Notes: generated by a model not told the origin, from the sequence alone. A stretch of 64,000 bases of DNA from Streptomyces griseocarneus (GCA_003674045.1 PENC01000003.1:248001-312000); one strand, 5' to 3'. Shown: positions 17,277 through 25,160, counted from the first letter of the stretch. A program made the numbers and translations.

Positions 17277-17330
17277 CCGGCGACGACCGGCCTCACGGGG
17301 GCTTCGGAGCCGGTGTGACGAGAGCCTGGT

Positions 17331-17361
17331 TTGACGAGGGCCGCCGCCGGTCATGTATTCT
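17331..17361 (+). promoter_or_regulatory. Promoter of the tRNA-Ala gene
   Basis: TTGACG (17331-17336) is a strong -35. TGTATT (17354-17359, 17-bp spacing) or TATTCT (17356-17361, 19 bp) serves as the -10. The tRNA begins about 50 nt later. Between them an inverted repeat (17360-17375 with 17395-17410, CTCTTTTTC pairing with GAAAAAGAG plus a GC-rich inner part) surrounds the 5' leader, perhaps a processing signal. Confidence 0.6.
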
Positions 17362-17413
17362 CTTTTTCGCCGCCGGGGATCACACCGAGGATCGCGGCGG
17401 TGAAAAAGAGCGC

Positions 17414-17486
17414 GGGGCTATAGCTCAGTTGGTAGAGCGCCTGCATGGCATGCAGGAGGTCAGGAGTTCAATTCTCCTTAGCTCCA
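17414..17486 (+). tRNA. tRNA-Ala (anticodon GGC)
   Basis: A complete 73-nt cloverleaf. The acceptor stem GGGGCTA/TAGCTCC contains the G3:U70 wobble pair that identifies alanine tRNAs. The D arm has GCTC-AGTTGGTA-GAGC, the anticodon stem-loop CCTGC-ATGGCAT-GCAGG gives anticodon GGC (codon GCC), and the T arm has GGAG-TTCAATT-CTCC. The discriminator base is A and CCA is not encoded. GCC is a heavily used Ala codon at this GC content. Confidence 0.96.
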
Positions 17487-17492
17487 CTGGAG

Positions 17493-17527
17493 AATGAGGG
17501 CCACTTCCACGGGAAGTGGCCCTCATT
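17493..17527 (+). terminator. Terminator of the tRNA-Ala transcript
   Basis: A perfect 16-bp stem (AATGAGGGCCACTTCC with GGAAGTGGCCCTCATT) with a 3-nt loop begins 7 nt after the tRNA. It is followed by TTCATTTC. This is a strong intrinsic terminator. Confidence 0.9.
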
Positions 17528-17597
17528 TCATTTCTCCCGCTGTCTTTCACGGAAAACGTTTGACGGCCGCGGGCGCCCGGCGATCGGATGGTGCCTC

Positions 17598-18497
17598 ATG
17601 ACCACAGGGCAGATGCATCCGGGCCAGTATCCGATCGACAGCGACCTCGTCCGGCGGCTGGTCGCCGGGCAGTTCCCGCAGTGGGCAGGGCTGGCGGTGG
17701 AACGGATTCCGTCCGGCGGAACGGTCAACGCCATGTACCGGCTGGGCGACGGAATGGCCGTCCGGCTGCCGCTGCTGGAGGACGGGGCCGAGGACGTGGC
17801 GCTGGAGCGGGAGTGGCTGCCCCGTCTCGGGCCCCGGCTGCCCGCGGCCGTCCCCGAAGTGCTCGGGGAAGGGGTGCCCGCCGAGGGATATCCGTGGGCA
17901 TGGTCGGTGTACCGGTGGCTCCCGGGGGAGAACCCCGAGGCGGAGGCGCTGAGCGAGCCCCTGCTGCTGGCCGAGGACCTGGCCGGGTTCGTGAGAGCGA
18001 TGCGGAAGGTCGCTCTGCCGGGAGCGCCGAAGGCCTACCGCGGCGGGCCGCTCGCCTCCCTCGACGCGGAGACCCGGGCGGCGATCGAGGAACTGCGCGG
18101 TATCCCGCAGGAGGGCGTCGACTGCGACGCCGTGGCCGCCGTATGGGAGGAAGCGCTGCGCGCCCCCGACCCGGACGGGGCGCCGGTGTGGCTGCACGCC
18201 GATCTGATGCCGGGCAATCTCCTGGTGGACGGAGGCAGGCTGACCGCAGTGATCGACTTCGGGTGCACGGGCGTGGGCGATCCCGCCTGCGATCTGTTCC
18301 CGGCGTGGAACCTGCTGCCGTCCGACGCGAGGGAGGTCTTCCGCGAGGCGCTCGGCGTGGACGACGCGGCATGGGCCCGGGGCCGGGGCCGGACCCTCTC
18401 GCAGGCGCTGATCGCGCTGCCGTACTACCGGAGGACGAACCCGGCCATGGCCCGTAACGCCCGGCACGTGATCCGGGCGGTGCTGGGAGAGCTCTGA
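17598..18497 (+). CDS. Aminoglycoside phosphotransferase-family kinase
   Basis: A 299-residue protein of the APH/choline kinase-like fold. The catalytic loop is WLHADLMPGNLLV (His200, Asp202, Asn207) and the metal-binding loop is VIDFGCTGVGDPACDL, the Brenner motif of aminoglycoside phosphotransferases. The N-lobe shows the SGGTVNAMYRLGDGMAVRLPL nucleotide-binding strands, with Arg where Lys is usual. Substrates in this family range from aminoglycosides and macrolides to small hydroxylated metabolites, so resistance is possible but not shown. ATG at 17598 lies downstream of the tRNA terminator, giving it its own promoter. The next gene starts about 110 bp downstream. Confidence 0.8.
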   Translation: MTTGQMHPGQYPIDSDLVRRLVAGQFPQWAGLAVERIPSGGTVNAMYRLGDGMAVRLPLLEDGAEDVALEREWLPRLGPRLPAAVPEVLGEGVPAEGYPWAWSVYRWLPGENPEAEALSEPLLLAEDLAGFVRAMRKVALPGAPKAYRGGPLASLDAETRAAIEELRGIPQEGVDCDAVAAVWEEALRAPDPDGAPVWLHADLMPGNLLVDGGRLTAVIDFGCTGVGDPACDLFPAWNLLPSDAREVFREALGVDDAAWARGRGRTLSQALIALPYYRRTNPAMARNARHVIRAVLGEL

Positions 18498-18610
18498 GAC
18501 CTGTCCGGCCAGGAGAGACCCGCTGGCGTTCACCCCCACTTCACCTTCCGTCCCTCATTTATCAACCGTCGATCCCGCGTAGAACGCGCGTAGATCCCGG
18601 TAGGCCACTG

Positions 18611-19465
18611 TTGTCGTCACAGGCCGCCACCGGGGCGGCGGTTCCTTCGGACGAGGGCGGGTGTGGGGGCGTGGTGGAGACGACAGCGATCGGCGGCGAC
18701 CTCGTCGCGGTCCTGCGGGCCGAGCTGACGGCCGTGGACGGCGCGGGCGAGGAGGCCGGCAACGGCAGCGGTTCGTGGGAGACCAGAGCCGGGGACTTCT
18801 GGTACCACGTCGAGCCCCTCGCCCACCGCTACCGCCTGCAGGGGTGGAAGCTGCACTTGTCCGCCGTGCCGGGCAACGCCGAGGAGGTCCTGCGGCACGC
18901 GGCACGCGTACTGCTGCCCCTGCGGGTGCCGTTCAAGTTCGTCGGCACCACCGCGCGGCTCAGACGGTCGCTCGCCCGCGACTACCAGCGGGCCGCCGGA
19001 GGCAAGTTCCTCACCGTCTACCCGGACGACGACGCCCAGTGCGTGGAGCTCGCCGAGGCGCTCGACCGTGCCACCCGGGGGCTGTCCGGGCCGGGGATCC
19101 TCTCCGACCGCCCGTACCGCGAAGGCGGCCTGGTCCACTACCGGTACGGCGGTTTCGCCGCCCTGCGGGACCTCGGCGACGACGGGCTGTGGCAGGACGT
19201 CCTGGTCGCGCCCGACGGCACGCCGACCCCCGACGTGCGGGAGGCGTGGTTCGCCCCGCCGCCGTGGGCGGCCGACCCGTTCCGGCCGCCCGTACAGGAG
19301 CAGTCCGGGGCAGCGGCACAGCCCTCCGGCGGAGGCGAGCTGCTGCTCGCCGGACGCTACCGGGTCACCGGTGCCGTGCGGCACTCCAACAAGGGCGGCG
19401 TCTACCGCGCCGAGGACACCCGGCGTGGCGACGCGGCCGTCGTCATCAAGCAGGGGCGGCCCTGA
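18611..19465 (+). CDS. Lanthipeptide synthetase, N-terminal half (lyase and kinase N-lobe), ends at in-frame TGA
   Basis: A 284-residue N-terminal part of a class III/IV lanthipeptide synthetase. Residues 55-235 resemble the OspF-like lyase domain that eliminates phosphate from phospho-Ser/Thr (WKLHLS at 79-84, VPFKF at 106-110, GGKFLTVYP). Residues 248-284 are the beginning of the Ser/Thr kinase domain: RYRVTG glycine-rich strand, and Lys280 in VVIKQG as the ATP-anchoring Lys. A TGA at 19463-19465 then stops translation between beta-3 and helix C. The same reading frame continues into the C-terminal half, so this is one interrupted gene of about 910 codons. TTG at 18611 (GTAGG upstream) or GTG at 18671/18674 could start it. 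Confidence 0.75.
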   Translation: MSSQAATGAAVPSDEGGCGGVVETTAIGGDLVAVLRAELTAVDGAGEEAGNGSGSWETRAGDFWYHVEPLAHRYRLQGWKLHLSAVPGNAEEVLRHAARVLLPLRVPFKFVGTTARLRRSLARDYQRAAGGKFLTVYPDDDAQCVELAEALDRATRGLSGPGILSDRPYREGGLVHYRYGGFAALRDLGDDGLWQDVLVAPDGTPTPDVREAWFAPPPWAADPFRPPVQEQSGAAAQPSGGGELLLAGRYRVTGAVRHSNKGGVYRAEDTRRGDAAVVIKQGRP

Positions 19466-19549
19466 CTCGACGCGGAGGAGGACGGCCGGGACGTACGCGA
19501 CCTGCTGCGCAACGAGGCAGCGGCCCTGAAGCACCTGGCGCCCACGGGG

Positions 19550-21343
19550 GTGGTGCCAGGGTTCGTCGACACCTTCGAGATGGATGGCCACCTCTTCCTC
19601 GTCGAGGAGGAACTCGCGGGCACCAGTCTGCGCGAACTCGCGGCCCCGGCGGACGCCCCCGACCGCACACTGAGCCGCACGGACGTCCTGGAGCTTGCCC
19701 TCCGGCTGCTGGACCTGGTGTCCGTCGTCCACGGAGCGGGCGTGGTCATCCGCGACCTGTCGCCCGCCAACGTCATCGTCCGGCCCGACGGGCGCATGGC
19801 CCTCATCGACCTGGAGGCCGCGGTCCTGCCCGGCGGCACGGCCGGACGGCTCGCCACACCCGGCTACGTCGCACCCGAACAACGCACCAGCGCGGCCGAC
19901 CCGGCAGCCGACCGCTACAGTGTCGGCGCCCTCCTCGCACTGCTGTCCCTGCAACAGGAGCCGCTGCTGTCACAGGGCGGCGACCTGGCGGCCTGGGTAC
20001 GGAGCGCGGCACAGCACTTCCCGGTGGCAGGTGAACTCGCCGATGCCGTCGGAGGACTGACGCACCACCGGCCCGGGGAACGATGGGAGCTGGAACGCAC
20101 CCGCGAGTTCGTCGCAGGCCTGCTCTCCGTCGTCCCCGCACCGGCCACGCCCGTGGCCGCCCCGGACACCACCCACCTCGACGGCCTCGTCCAGGGCTCG
20201 CTCGCCCACCTGCTGGCGACGATGACACCCGACGGCACGGCCCTGTGGCCGATGAGCGCCACCGCGGGGAGTATCGACCCGCGCACGGTCCCGTTCGGAG
20301 CCGCCGGGACCACCGCCGTCCTCGTCCAGGCATGGGATCACCTGGAACGCACCGAGCAGCTCACCACCGGACTGCGCGAAGCCGCCCGGTGGTACGACAG
20401 AGGACTCGACGCCCGGCCCGGACGGCGTGTACTGCCGGGGCTGTACGCGGGGCACGCGGGCCTGTGCCTGGCCGCCTACGAGACCGCTCTGCGGGCACAG
20501 GACGACATCACCGGCCGCCGGGCCCTCGCCATGGCACGCCGACTGCCCGTGCGCTGGGCCACGCCCGACGTCTTCCACGGCACGGCAGGAGCGGGAATCG
20601 CGCTGCTGCGCCTGTACGAGCTGAGCGGAGACCCCGCACTCGCCGAACGCAGCCGGGCCTGCGCGCAAGGAATCCTCGCCCAGGCGCAGGAGGCCGAAGG
20701 CGGCGGGCTGTGGTGGCCGTCCGCGGGCGAGGAACAGACCGGCCCCTACTACGGATTCGCCCACGGCTGCGCCGGGATCGGGACCTTCCTGCTCGCGGCG
20801 GGCACCGCCCACGGCGAACCGGCGTACACGGACGCCGCCCGCCGCACCGGAGACCTGCTGCTGCGCGCCGCGATCCGCGACGACGGAGCGGCCTGGTGGA
20901 GCGAAGGGCCCGGGCGGCCCGGGCGGCGGCTCGCGCACTGGTGCCACGGAGCGTCCGGGACCGGCACCTTCCTGCTGCGGCTGTGGCAGGCGACGGGCCA
21001 CGCCCCCTACCGCGAACTGGCCGAGGAAGCCGCCGTGGCGGTGCGCCGTGCCGCGCCCAGGGCACCTCTGGGAGCCTGCCACGGGATCAGCGGCGACGGG
21101 CAGTTCCTGCTCGACCTGGCCGACGCGCTCGGCGACCGTCGCTACCGCGACCGGGCCGGAGAACTCGCCGGGACGCTCGCCGTCCGGGCAGGCCTGATCG
21201 ACGGCCGTCCGGTCACTGCGGGCGACTGCTGGGAGCGTCCGTACGCCGACCACGCCACCGGCGTGGCGGGGGCGCTGTCCTTCCTCGTCCGGCTCCGGCA
21301 CGGCGGGCCGCGTCCCTGGATGCCGCCCGCCCCGGCTCGCTGA
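19550..21343 (+). CDS. Lanthipeptide synthetase, C-terminal half (kinase C-lobe and LanC cyclase)
   Basis: A 597-residue continuation in the same frame as the N-terminal half. Codons after the TGA encode RDVRDLLRNEAAALKHL, the kinase helix C, before the first possible start (GTG 19550, no ribosome site). Residues 20-195 complete the kinase, with IRDLSPANVIV (Asp69, Asn74) and IDLEAA (Asp87). Residues 215-590 are a LanC-like alpha-toroid with Cys465 in WCHG and Cys510-His511 in GACHG, the three zinc ligands. Retained zinc ligands point to class IV (LanL) rather than class III (LanKC). It would phosphorylate, dehydrate and cyclise the peptide encoded at 21439. As separate proteins the halves would split the kinase fold, so readthrough, sequencing error or inactivation must be decided. 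Confidence 0.8.
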   Translation: MVPGFVDTFEMDGHLFLVEEELAGTSLRELAAPADAPDRTLSRTDVLELALRLLDLVSVVHGAGVVIRDLSPANVIVRPDGRMALIDLEAAVLPGGTAGRLATPGYVAPEQRTSAADPAADRYSVGALLALLSLQQEPLLSQGGDLAAWVRSAAQHFPVAGELADAVGGLTHHRPGERWELERTREFVAGLLSVVPAPATPVAAPDTTHLDGLVQGSLAHLLATMTPDGTALWPMSATAGSIDPRTVPFGAAGTTAVLVQAWDHLERTEQLTTGLREAARWYDRGLDARPGRRVLPGLYAGHAGLCLAAYETALRAQDDITGRRALAMARRLPVRWATPDVFHGTAGAGIALLRLYELSGDPALAERSRACAQGILAQAQEAEGGGLWWPSAGEEQTGPYYGFAHGCAGIGTFLLAAGTAHGEPAYTDAARRTGDLLLRAAIRDDGAAWWSEGPGRPGRRLAHWCHGASGTGTFLLRLWQATGHAPYRELAEEAAVAVRRAAPRAPLGACHGISGDGQFLLDLADALGDRRYRDRAGELAGTLAVRAGLIDGRPVTAGDCWERPYADHATGVAGALSFLVRLRHGGPRPWMPPAPAR

Positions 21344-21358
21344 CCGGGCCCCAAGACC

Positions 21359-21414
21359 CCCATGGCCACCGGGCCATGGGCAGCACCACCGTCCTCCGTC
21401 ACCCGGCGGAGGAC
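21359..21414 (+). terminator. Two hairpins between synthetase and precursor gene
   Basis: CCCATGGCC (21359-21367) pairs with GGCCATGGG (21372-21380), and GTCCTCCG (21391-21398) pairs with CGGAGGAC (21407-21414). They occupy nearly all of the gap before the precursor's ribosome site. They may stabilise a processed precursor mRNA or terminate part of the transcription from the synthetase gene. Confidence 0.5.
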
Positions 21415-21438
21415 CCTCACCCACCGAAGGAGAAAGCC

Positions 21439-21540
21439 ATGACCAGCTCCCAGATGCTCGACGCCCTGAACCGCCTGCCCCAGGAGGAGACCACGGTGGG
21501 CCTGTGCGGCAGCAACAACAGCCGCCCGCACACCATCTGA
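21439..21540 (+). CDS. Class IV-like lanthipeptide precursor peptide
   Basis: A 33-residue peptide with a clear ribosome site (AAGGAG, 7 nt spacing). The leader-like N-terminus MTSSQMLDALNRLPQEE is an amphipathic helix ending in L-P-x-E/Q, similar in pattern to class IV leaders such as that of venezuelin. The likely core TTVGLCGSNNSRPHTI has Thr and Ser donors and a single Cys, allowing one (methyl)lanthionine ring plus dehydro-residues. Its position between an LanL-like synthetase and two ABC exporter genes supports the assignment. No dedicated protease is encoded nearby, so leader removal would rely on a host protease or go unneeded. The core matches no lanthipeptide I know. Confidence 0.8.
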   Translation: MTSSQMLDALNRLPQEETTVGLCGSNNSRPHTI

Positions 21541-21559
21541 TCCACCTGCACCACTGAGA

Positions 21560-21594
21560 GGGCGCGGCACTCCATCCCCCGGGGTGCCGCGCCC
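21560..21594 (+). terminator. Hairpin attenuator downstream of the precursor gene
   Basis: A perfect 11-bp stem (GGGCGCGGCAC, 21560-21570, with GTGCCGCGCCC, 21584-21594) follows the precursor stop by 19 nt and precedes the ABC genes. Partial termination here would favour precursor mRNA over exporter mRNA, the usual design of lanthipeptide operons. Confidence 0.65.
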
Positions 21595-21630
21595 CGCCGT
21601 ATGCGCGGGGGCGACGGGAGGGAGGACGGC

Positions 21631-23322
21631 ATGCGGAGACCAGGGCCGGGAAGGCCGGGAAGAACGTCACCGGCGGCACGGCTGATGGTCCGGGTCGCGG
21701 GATACGCGCGGTGGGAGCACGCGGGGTTCGCGGCGGCGGCGGTGCTCGGCACGCTCACCGCGCTGTGGATCCCGGCCGCTCTCGCCGACGCCCTCCGCCT
21801 GTCGGACACCCGGGCGACGGTCCTCCTCGGCGTCCTCCTCGCCGGGGACGTCGCGGCCACCGTGCTCGCCGGCTTCGCCAAGAACCACGCCGTCGCCCGC
21901 TGCACCGCGCGCCTGCGCAAGGAACTCGCCGGACGGCTCCTGGCGGCCGGGCCCGGCGCCGCGCGCCGCTTCTCCGCCGGCGACCTGGCCGGGCGCCTCG
22001 TCGCGGCCGCCGAGGCCACCGCCGACGCCTGCTTCACCACCGTCACCCTCCTGGTGGGGGCCGTCACGTCGGCGGGCGCGCTGATCGCCCTGCTGGTCAT
22101 GGACTGGCGGCTCGCGGCGGTCTTCGTCCTCGCGGTACCGCTCACGGTGCGGGAGATGCGCCGCACCGGTGCGGGGTCGGCCGACGCCCATGCCCGCTAC
22201 CAGCGCGAGCAGGCGACGATCACCGGTCGGCTGTCGGCCGCCCTCGCGGGCATCCGCAGCATCCGGGCCACCGGCACCCAGGCGGCCGAGGCCGCGCGCA
22301 TCCTCGCCCCGCTGCCCGCCCTGGACGCCGCGGGCCGCGCCGTCTGGCGCGTCGAGGGTGCCGCGTCCCGGCGCACCGGCCTCGTCGCGGCCGCCGTCAT
22401 GGTCGCCGTCATCGGCGTCGTGGCCCTGGACGTCGCGCACGGCCGCCTCGCACCCCTGGACCTGCTGGCCGCCGCCGGGTACGCGGCCCTGGCCCTGCGG
22501 GCCACCGACCAGGTGTCGACGGCCGGTTACCTCGGCTACGTACGCGCCTCGGCCGCGCGCGTACGAGACGTGCTCGACCTGCCCCCACAGCCCCCGGCAC
22601 CGCGCACGGCCCCGGCCGGTGACCTCGTCTTCGACAAGGTCACCGTCGTCGGCGAGCACGGTGACGTGCTGCTGGACGGGCTCGACCTCGCCGTCCCCTC
22701 CGGACGCACGCTCGCCGTCGTCGGAGCGGCCGGCCCCGCGCTGGAGGCCGTCGCGGCACTCGCGGGCGGGCTGGCCGTACCGGACAGCGGCCGGGTCACC
22801 GTGGGCGGGCACGAGGTGACGGCCGGAGCCGTGGGCCACGCCTTCGCACGGCCGGTGCTCTTCGGCACCACGGTCCGCGACGCACTCGCCGCCGGGCGGC
22901 CGACGGCCACGGACACGGAGGTGGAACACGCGGCACAGGCGGCCGGTGCGGGCGGCTTCGTCCACCGCCTCCCCCAGGGATACGCCACCCCGCTGGACGG
23001 GCTGGCCCTCTCGGGCGGCGAACGCCAGCGGCTCGGACTCGCCCGCACCATCGTCCACGACCGGCCCACGGTCGTCCTCGACGACGCCACCTCCAGCCTC
23101 GACACCGTCACGGAGGCCGAGGTGACCCGGGCACTGGACGCGTCGATGCGCGGCCGCACCCGCCTCGTCATCGCCCGCCGCGCCGCCACCGCCGCCCGCG
23201 CCGACCTCGTCGCCTGGCTGGACGACGGCCGGATACGGGCCCTCGACACCCACACCCGGCTGTGCCGACTCCCCGCGTACCGGGCCCTGTTCACTCCCCA
23301 TGGCACGGAGGCCGCCCGGTGA
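21631..23322 (+). CDS. ABC exporter half-transporter with degenerate Walker A
   Basis: A 563-residue type IV ABC exporter half: six N-terminal membrane helices, then an ATPase domain. The Walker A position (about residue 363) reads VVGAAGPALEAVAAL and lacks the G-x-x-G-x-G-K-S/T loop and its Lys, so this subunit cannot bind ATP normally. The signature LSGGERQRLGLAR (about 460) is intact, but Walker B is VVLDDATSSLD with Asp instead of the catalytic Glu. These losses mirror the partner encoded next, whose Walker A and B are intact and whose signature is degenerate. ATG at 21631 follows GGGAGGGAGG. Its stop overlaps the start of the partner (GTGA). It probably exports the modified lanthipeptide. 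Confidence 0.85.
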   Translation: MRRPGPGRPGRTSPAARLMVRVAGYARWEHAGFAAAAVLGTLTALWIPAALADALRLSDTRATVLLGVLLAGDVAATVLAGFAKNHAVARCTARLRKELAGRLLAAGPGAARRFSAGDLAGRLVAAAEATADACFTTVTLLVGAVTSAGALIALLVMDWRLAAVFVLAVPLTVREMRRTGAGSADAHARYQREQATITGRLSAALAGIRSIRATGTQAAEAARILAPLPALDAAGRAVWRVEGAASRRTGLVAAAVMVAVIGVVALDVAHGRLAPLDLLAAAGYAALALRATDQVSTAGYLGYVRASAARVRDVLDLPPQPPAPRTAPAGDLVFDKVTVVGEHGDVLLDGLDLAVPSGRTLAVVGAAGPALEAVAALAGGLAVPDSGRVTVGGHEVTAGAVGHAFARPVLFGTTVRDALAAGRPTATDTEVEHAAQAAGAGGFVHRLPQGYATPLDGLALSGGERQRLGLARTIVHDRPTVVLDDATSSLDTVTEAEVTRALDASMRGRTRLVIARRAATAARADLVAWLDDGRIRALDTHTRLCRLPAYRALFTPHGTEAAR

Positions 23323-25094
23323 GGACCCGCACGGCCGGGCTCCCGGTGAAGTCCCTCATGGCCGATCTGCTCCGGCACCGCCGGGCCGCCGTCCTGCTCC
23401 TGCTGTGGTCCGCCGTCGACAGCCTGCCCGCGCTCGCGGGCGGCTGGTGCGTCGCCGCGACACTGGACGACGGAGTCCTCGCCCACCGCCCCGGGGTCGC
23501 CGCCGCATGGCTGCTCGCGCTGGGCGGCGCGTACACGCTCCGGGCCGTCGCCTCCCGCGTCACCACCCGCCACCTCGCCGACGTCGTGGAGCCGCTGCGG
23601 GACGCGTGGGTGACCCGGATCGTCCATGCCGCCCTCGACCGGGGAGGCTCGGACGCGGCCGTGGCCCGGGTGACCGGGCAGACCGAATCCGTACGCCGCC
23701 TCACCGGCACCCTGCTGCTGAACGTGAGGGACGTCGCCCTGTCCCTGATCGCGGCAGCCGTCGGCCTCGCCGCCCTCTCGCCCCGCGTCGCCCTGCTCGC
23801 CCTGCCCTGCGTCGCCCTCGCCCTGGCCCTGCTCGCCTGGCAGTTGGGACCACTGGCCGCGATCCACCGCGACGCCGTACGGGCCGGGGAAGCCCTGGCC
23901 GCCGAGACCGGCGCCACCGTACGGGCCCTGCGCGACCTCGCCGCGTGCGGCGCCCAGGACCAGGCCCTGGCCCGGCTGGGCGCCACCGCCGACCGCCAGG
24001 CCGCGCTCACCCGGGCCCTGGCCCGGGCAGGGGTGGGACGCGGCCTGGCGGTCGCGGTCGGCGGCCACCTGCCCGTCGTCGCGATGCTGGCCGCCGCACC
24101 GTGGCTCACCTCGGACGGCACCATGACCGCGGGCACCCTCGCCGGAGCCGCGACGTACCTCTACACCCAGGTCGCCCCGCTGCTGCGCACGCTGGCCCAG
24201 AGCGCGGCCTCGGTCGGCCTGCCCCTGCTCGTCACGGTGCGCCGCCTCACGGAGGCCACGGCCGAAGCCCCCGGGGCCGCCCCGCGACCCGCCTCCGGCG
24301 GCGGCCCCGTGTCCCGCCCGGACCTGGAGTTCCAGGACGTGACCTTCGCCTACGGACCGGCCTCGGAACCCGTCGTCCGCGAGCTGTCCCTGACCGTCCC
24401 GTACGGGCAGCACCTGGCCGTCGTCGGTCCGAGCGGCATCGGCAAATCGACCCTGGCCGACCTGGCCGCGGGCCTCATCCGCCCCGGCTCCGGCCGCGTC
24501 CTGCTCGGCGGACGTCCCCTCGACGCCCTCGCCCCCGAGGTGGTGCGCCGCACCATCGGCCTCGTCCCCCAGGAGTCGTACGTCTTCGACGGCACCCTGC
24601 GCGAGAACCTCACCTGTCTCCGTCCGGACCGCGTCGGCGACGACGAACTGCGGTGTGCGGCCGAGGCCCTCGGCGCGCAGACGCTGGTGACGCGCCTCGG
24701 CGGATTCGACGCCCGCACAGCAGGCGACGACCCCGGCCTCGGCGCCGCCGACCGGCAGCTCCTCACCCTGCTCCGCCTCTATCTCTCCCCGGCGCCCCTG
24801 ATCATCCTGGACGAGGCGACCAGCGCCCTCGACCCCCGCGCCGAGGAGCGGGTGGAGCGCGCGTTCGCCCGGCGGCCGGGCAGCCTGCTGGTGATCGCCC
24901 ACCGCATGACCTCCGCACTGCGCGCCGACCGCACCCTGGTCCTGGACGGAACCCGCGCGACGGCGGGGACACACGACGACCTCGTCCGTTCCGTGCCCGC
25001 GTACGCGTCCCTCGTCGGTCACTGGCACGAACCACCGGCGAGCGGTGAGCCTGCCCGGCCAGATCTTCTTGAACATTCAAGGAGATCCCCCTAG
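23319..25094 (+). CDS. ABC exporter half-transporter with degenerate signature motif
   Basis: A 591-residue partner half-transporter: six membrane helices, then an ATPase domain with a canonical Walker A (VVGPSGIGKSTL, about residue 369) and Walker B with catalytic Glu (LIILDEATSALD, about 495). The ABC signature is altered to LGAADRQLLTLLR in place of LSGGQ. Pairing with the upstream subunit would create one complete ATP site (this Walker A/B with the partner's LSGGE) and one dead site, as in known heterodimeric exporters such as TM287/288. GTG at 23319 overlaps the upstream TGA, with CGGAGG before it. The last codons overlap a TTGAA-type palindrome that may regulate the next gene. Confidence 0.85.
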   Translation: MRTRTAGLPVKSLMADLLRHRRAAVLLLLWSAVDSLPALAGGWCVAATLDDGVLAHRPGVAAAWLLALGGAYTLRAVASRVTTRHLADVVEPLRDAWVTRIVHAALDRGGSDAAVARVTGQTESVRRLTGTLLLNVRDVALSLIAAAVGLAALSPRVALLALPCVALALALLAWQLGPLAAIHRDAVRAGEALAAETGATVRALRDLAACGAQDQALARLGATADRQAALTRALARAGVGRGLAVAVGGHLPVVAMLAAAPWLTSDGTMTAGTLAGAATYLYTQVAPLLRTLAQSAASVGLPLLVTVRRLTEATAEAPGAAPRPASGGGPVSRPDLEFQDVTFAYGPASEPVVRELSLTVPYGQHLAVVGPSGIGKSTLADLAAGLIRPGSGRVLLGGRPLDALAPEVVRRTIGLVPQESYVFDGTLRENLTCLRPDRVGDDELRCAAEALGAQTLVTRLGGFDARTAGDDPGLGAADRQLLTLLRLYLSPAPLIILDEATSALDPRAEERVERAFARRPGSLLVIAHRMTSALRADRTLVLDGTRATAGTHDDLVRSVPAYASLVGHWHEPPASGEPARPDLLEHSRRSP

Positions 25095-25126
25095 GGTGTG
25101 CGGCAGGGAAGAGATTGAATCTTCAA
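25069..25126. promoter_or_regulatory. Pair of TTGAA-N2-TTCAA palindromes upstream of the binding-protein gene
   Basis: TTGAACATTCAA (25069-25080) and TTGAATCTTCAA (25115-25126) are two copies of the same 12-bp dyad, 46 bp apart, before the substrate-binding-protein gene at 25161. The first lies in the last codons of the ABC gene. Such AT-rich matched dyads stand out in this DNA and look like a double operator. The regulator is not identifiable here. Confidence 0.6.
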
Positions 25127-25160
25127 GAGCTTTCCTGTCCCCCCTCATGAAGGAGTTGTC

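Noticed and set aside
13785..17354. 1189-codon minus-strand frame opposite the efe genes
   Set aside because: EfeU/EfeO and EfeB motifs on the plus strand are unambiguous; the antisense frame is G/V/A-rich shadow.
17414..18497. tRNA-Ala 3' end as the attachment site of an integrated island containing the lanthipeptide locus
   Set aside because: No integrase and no duplicate of the tRNA 3' end were seen downstream, and codon usage does not change there.
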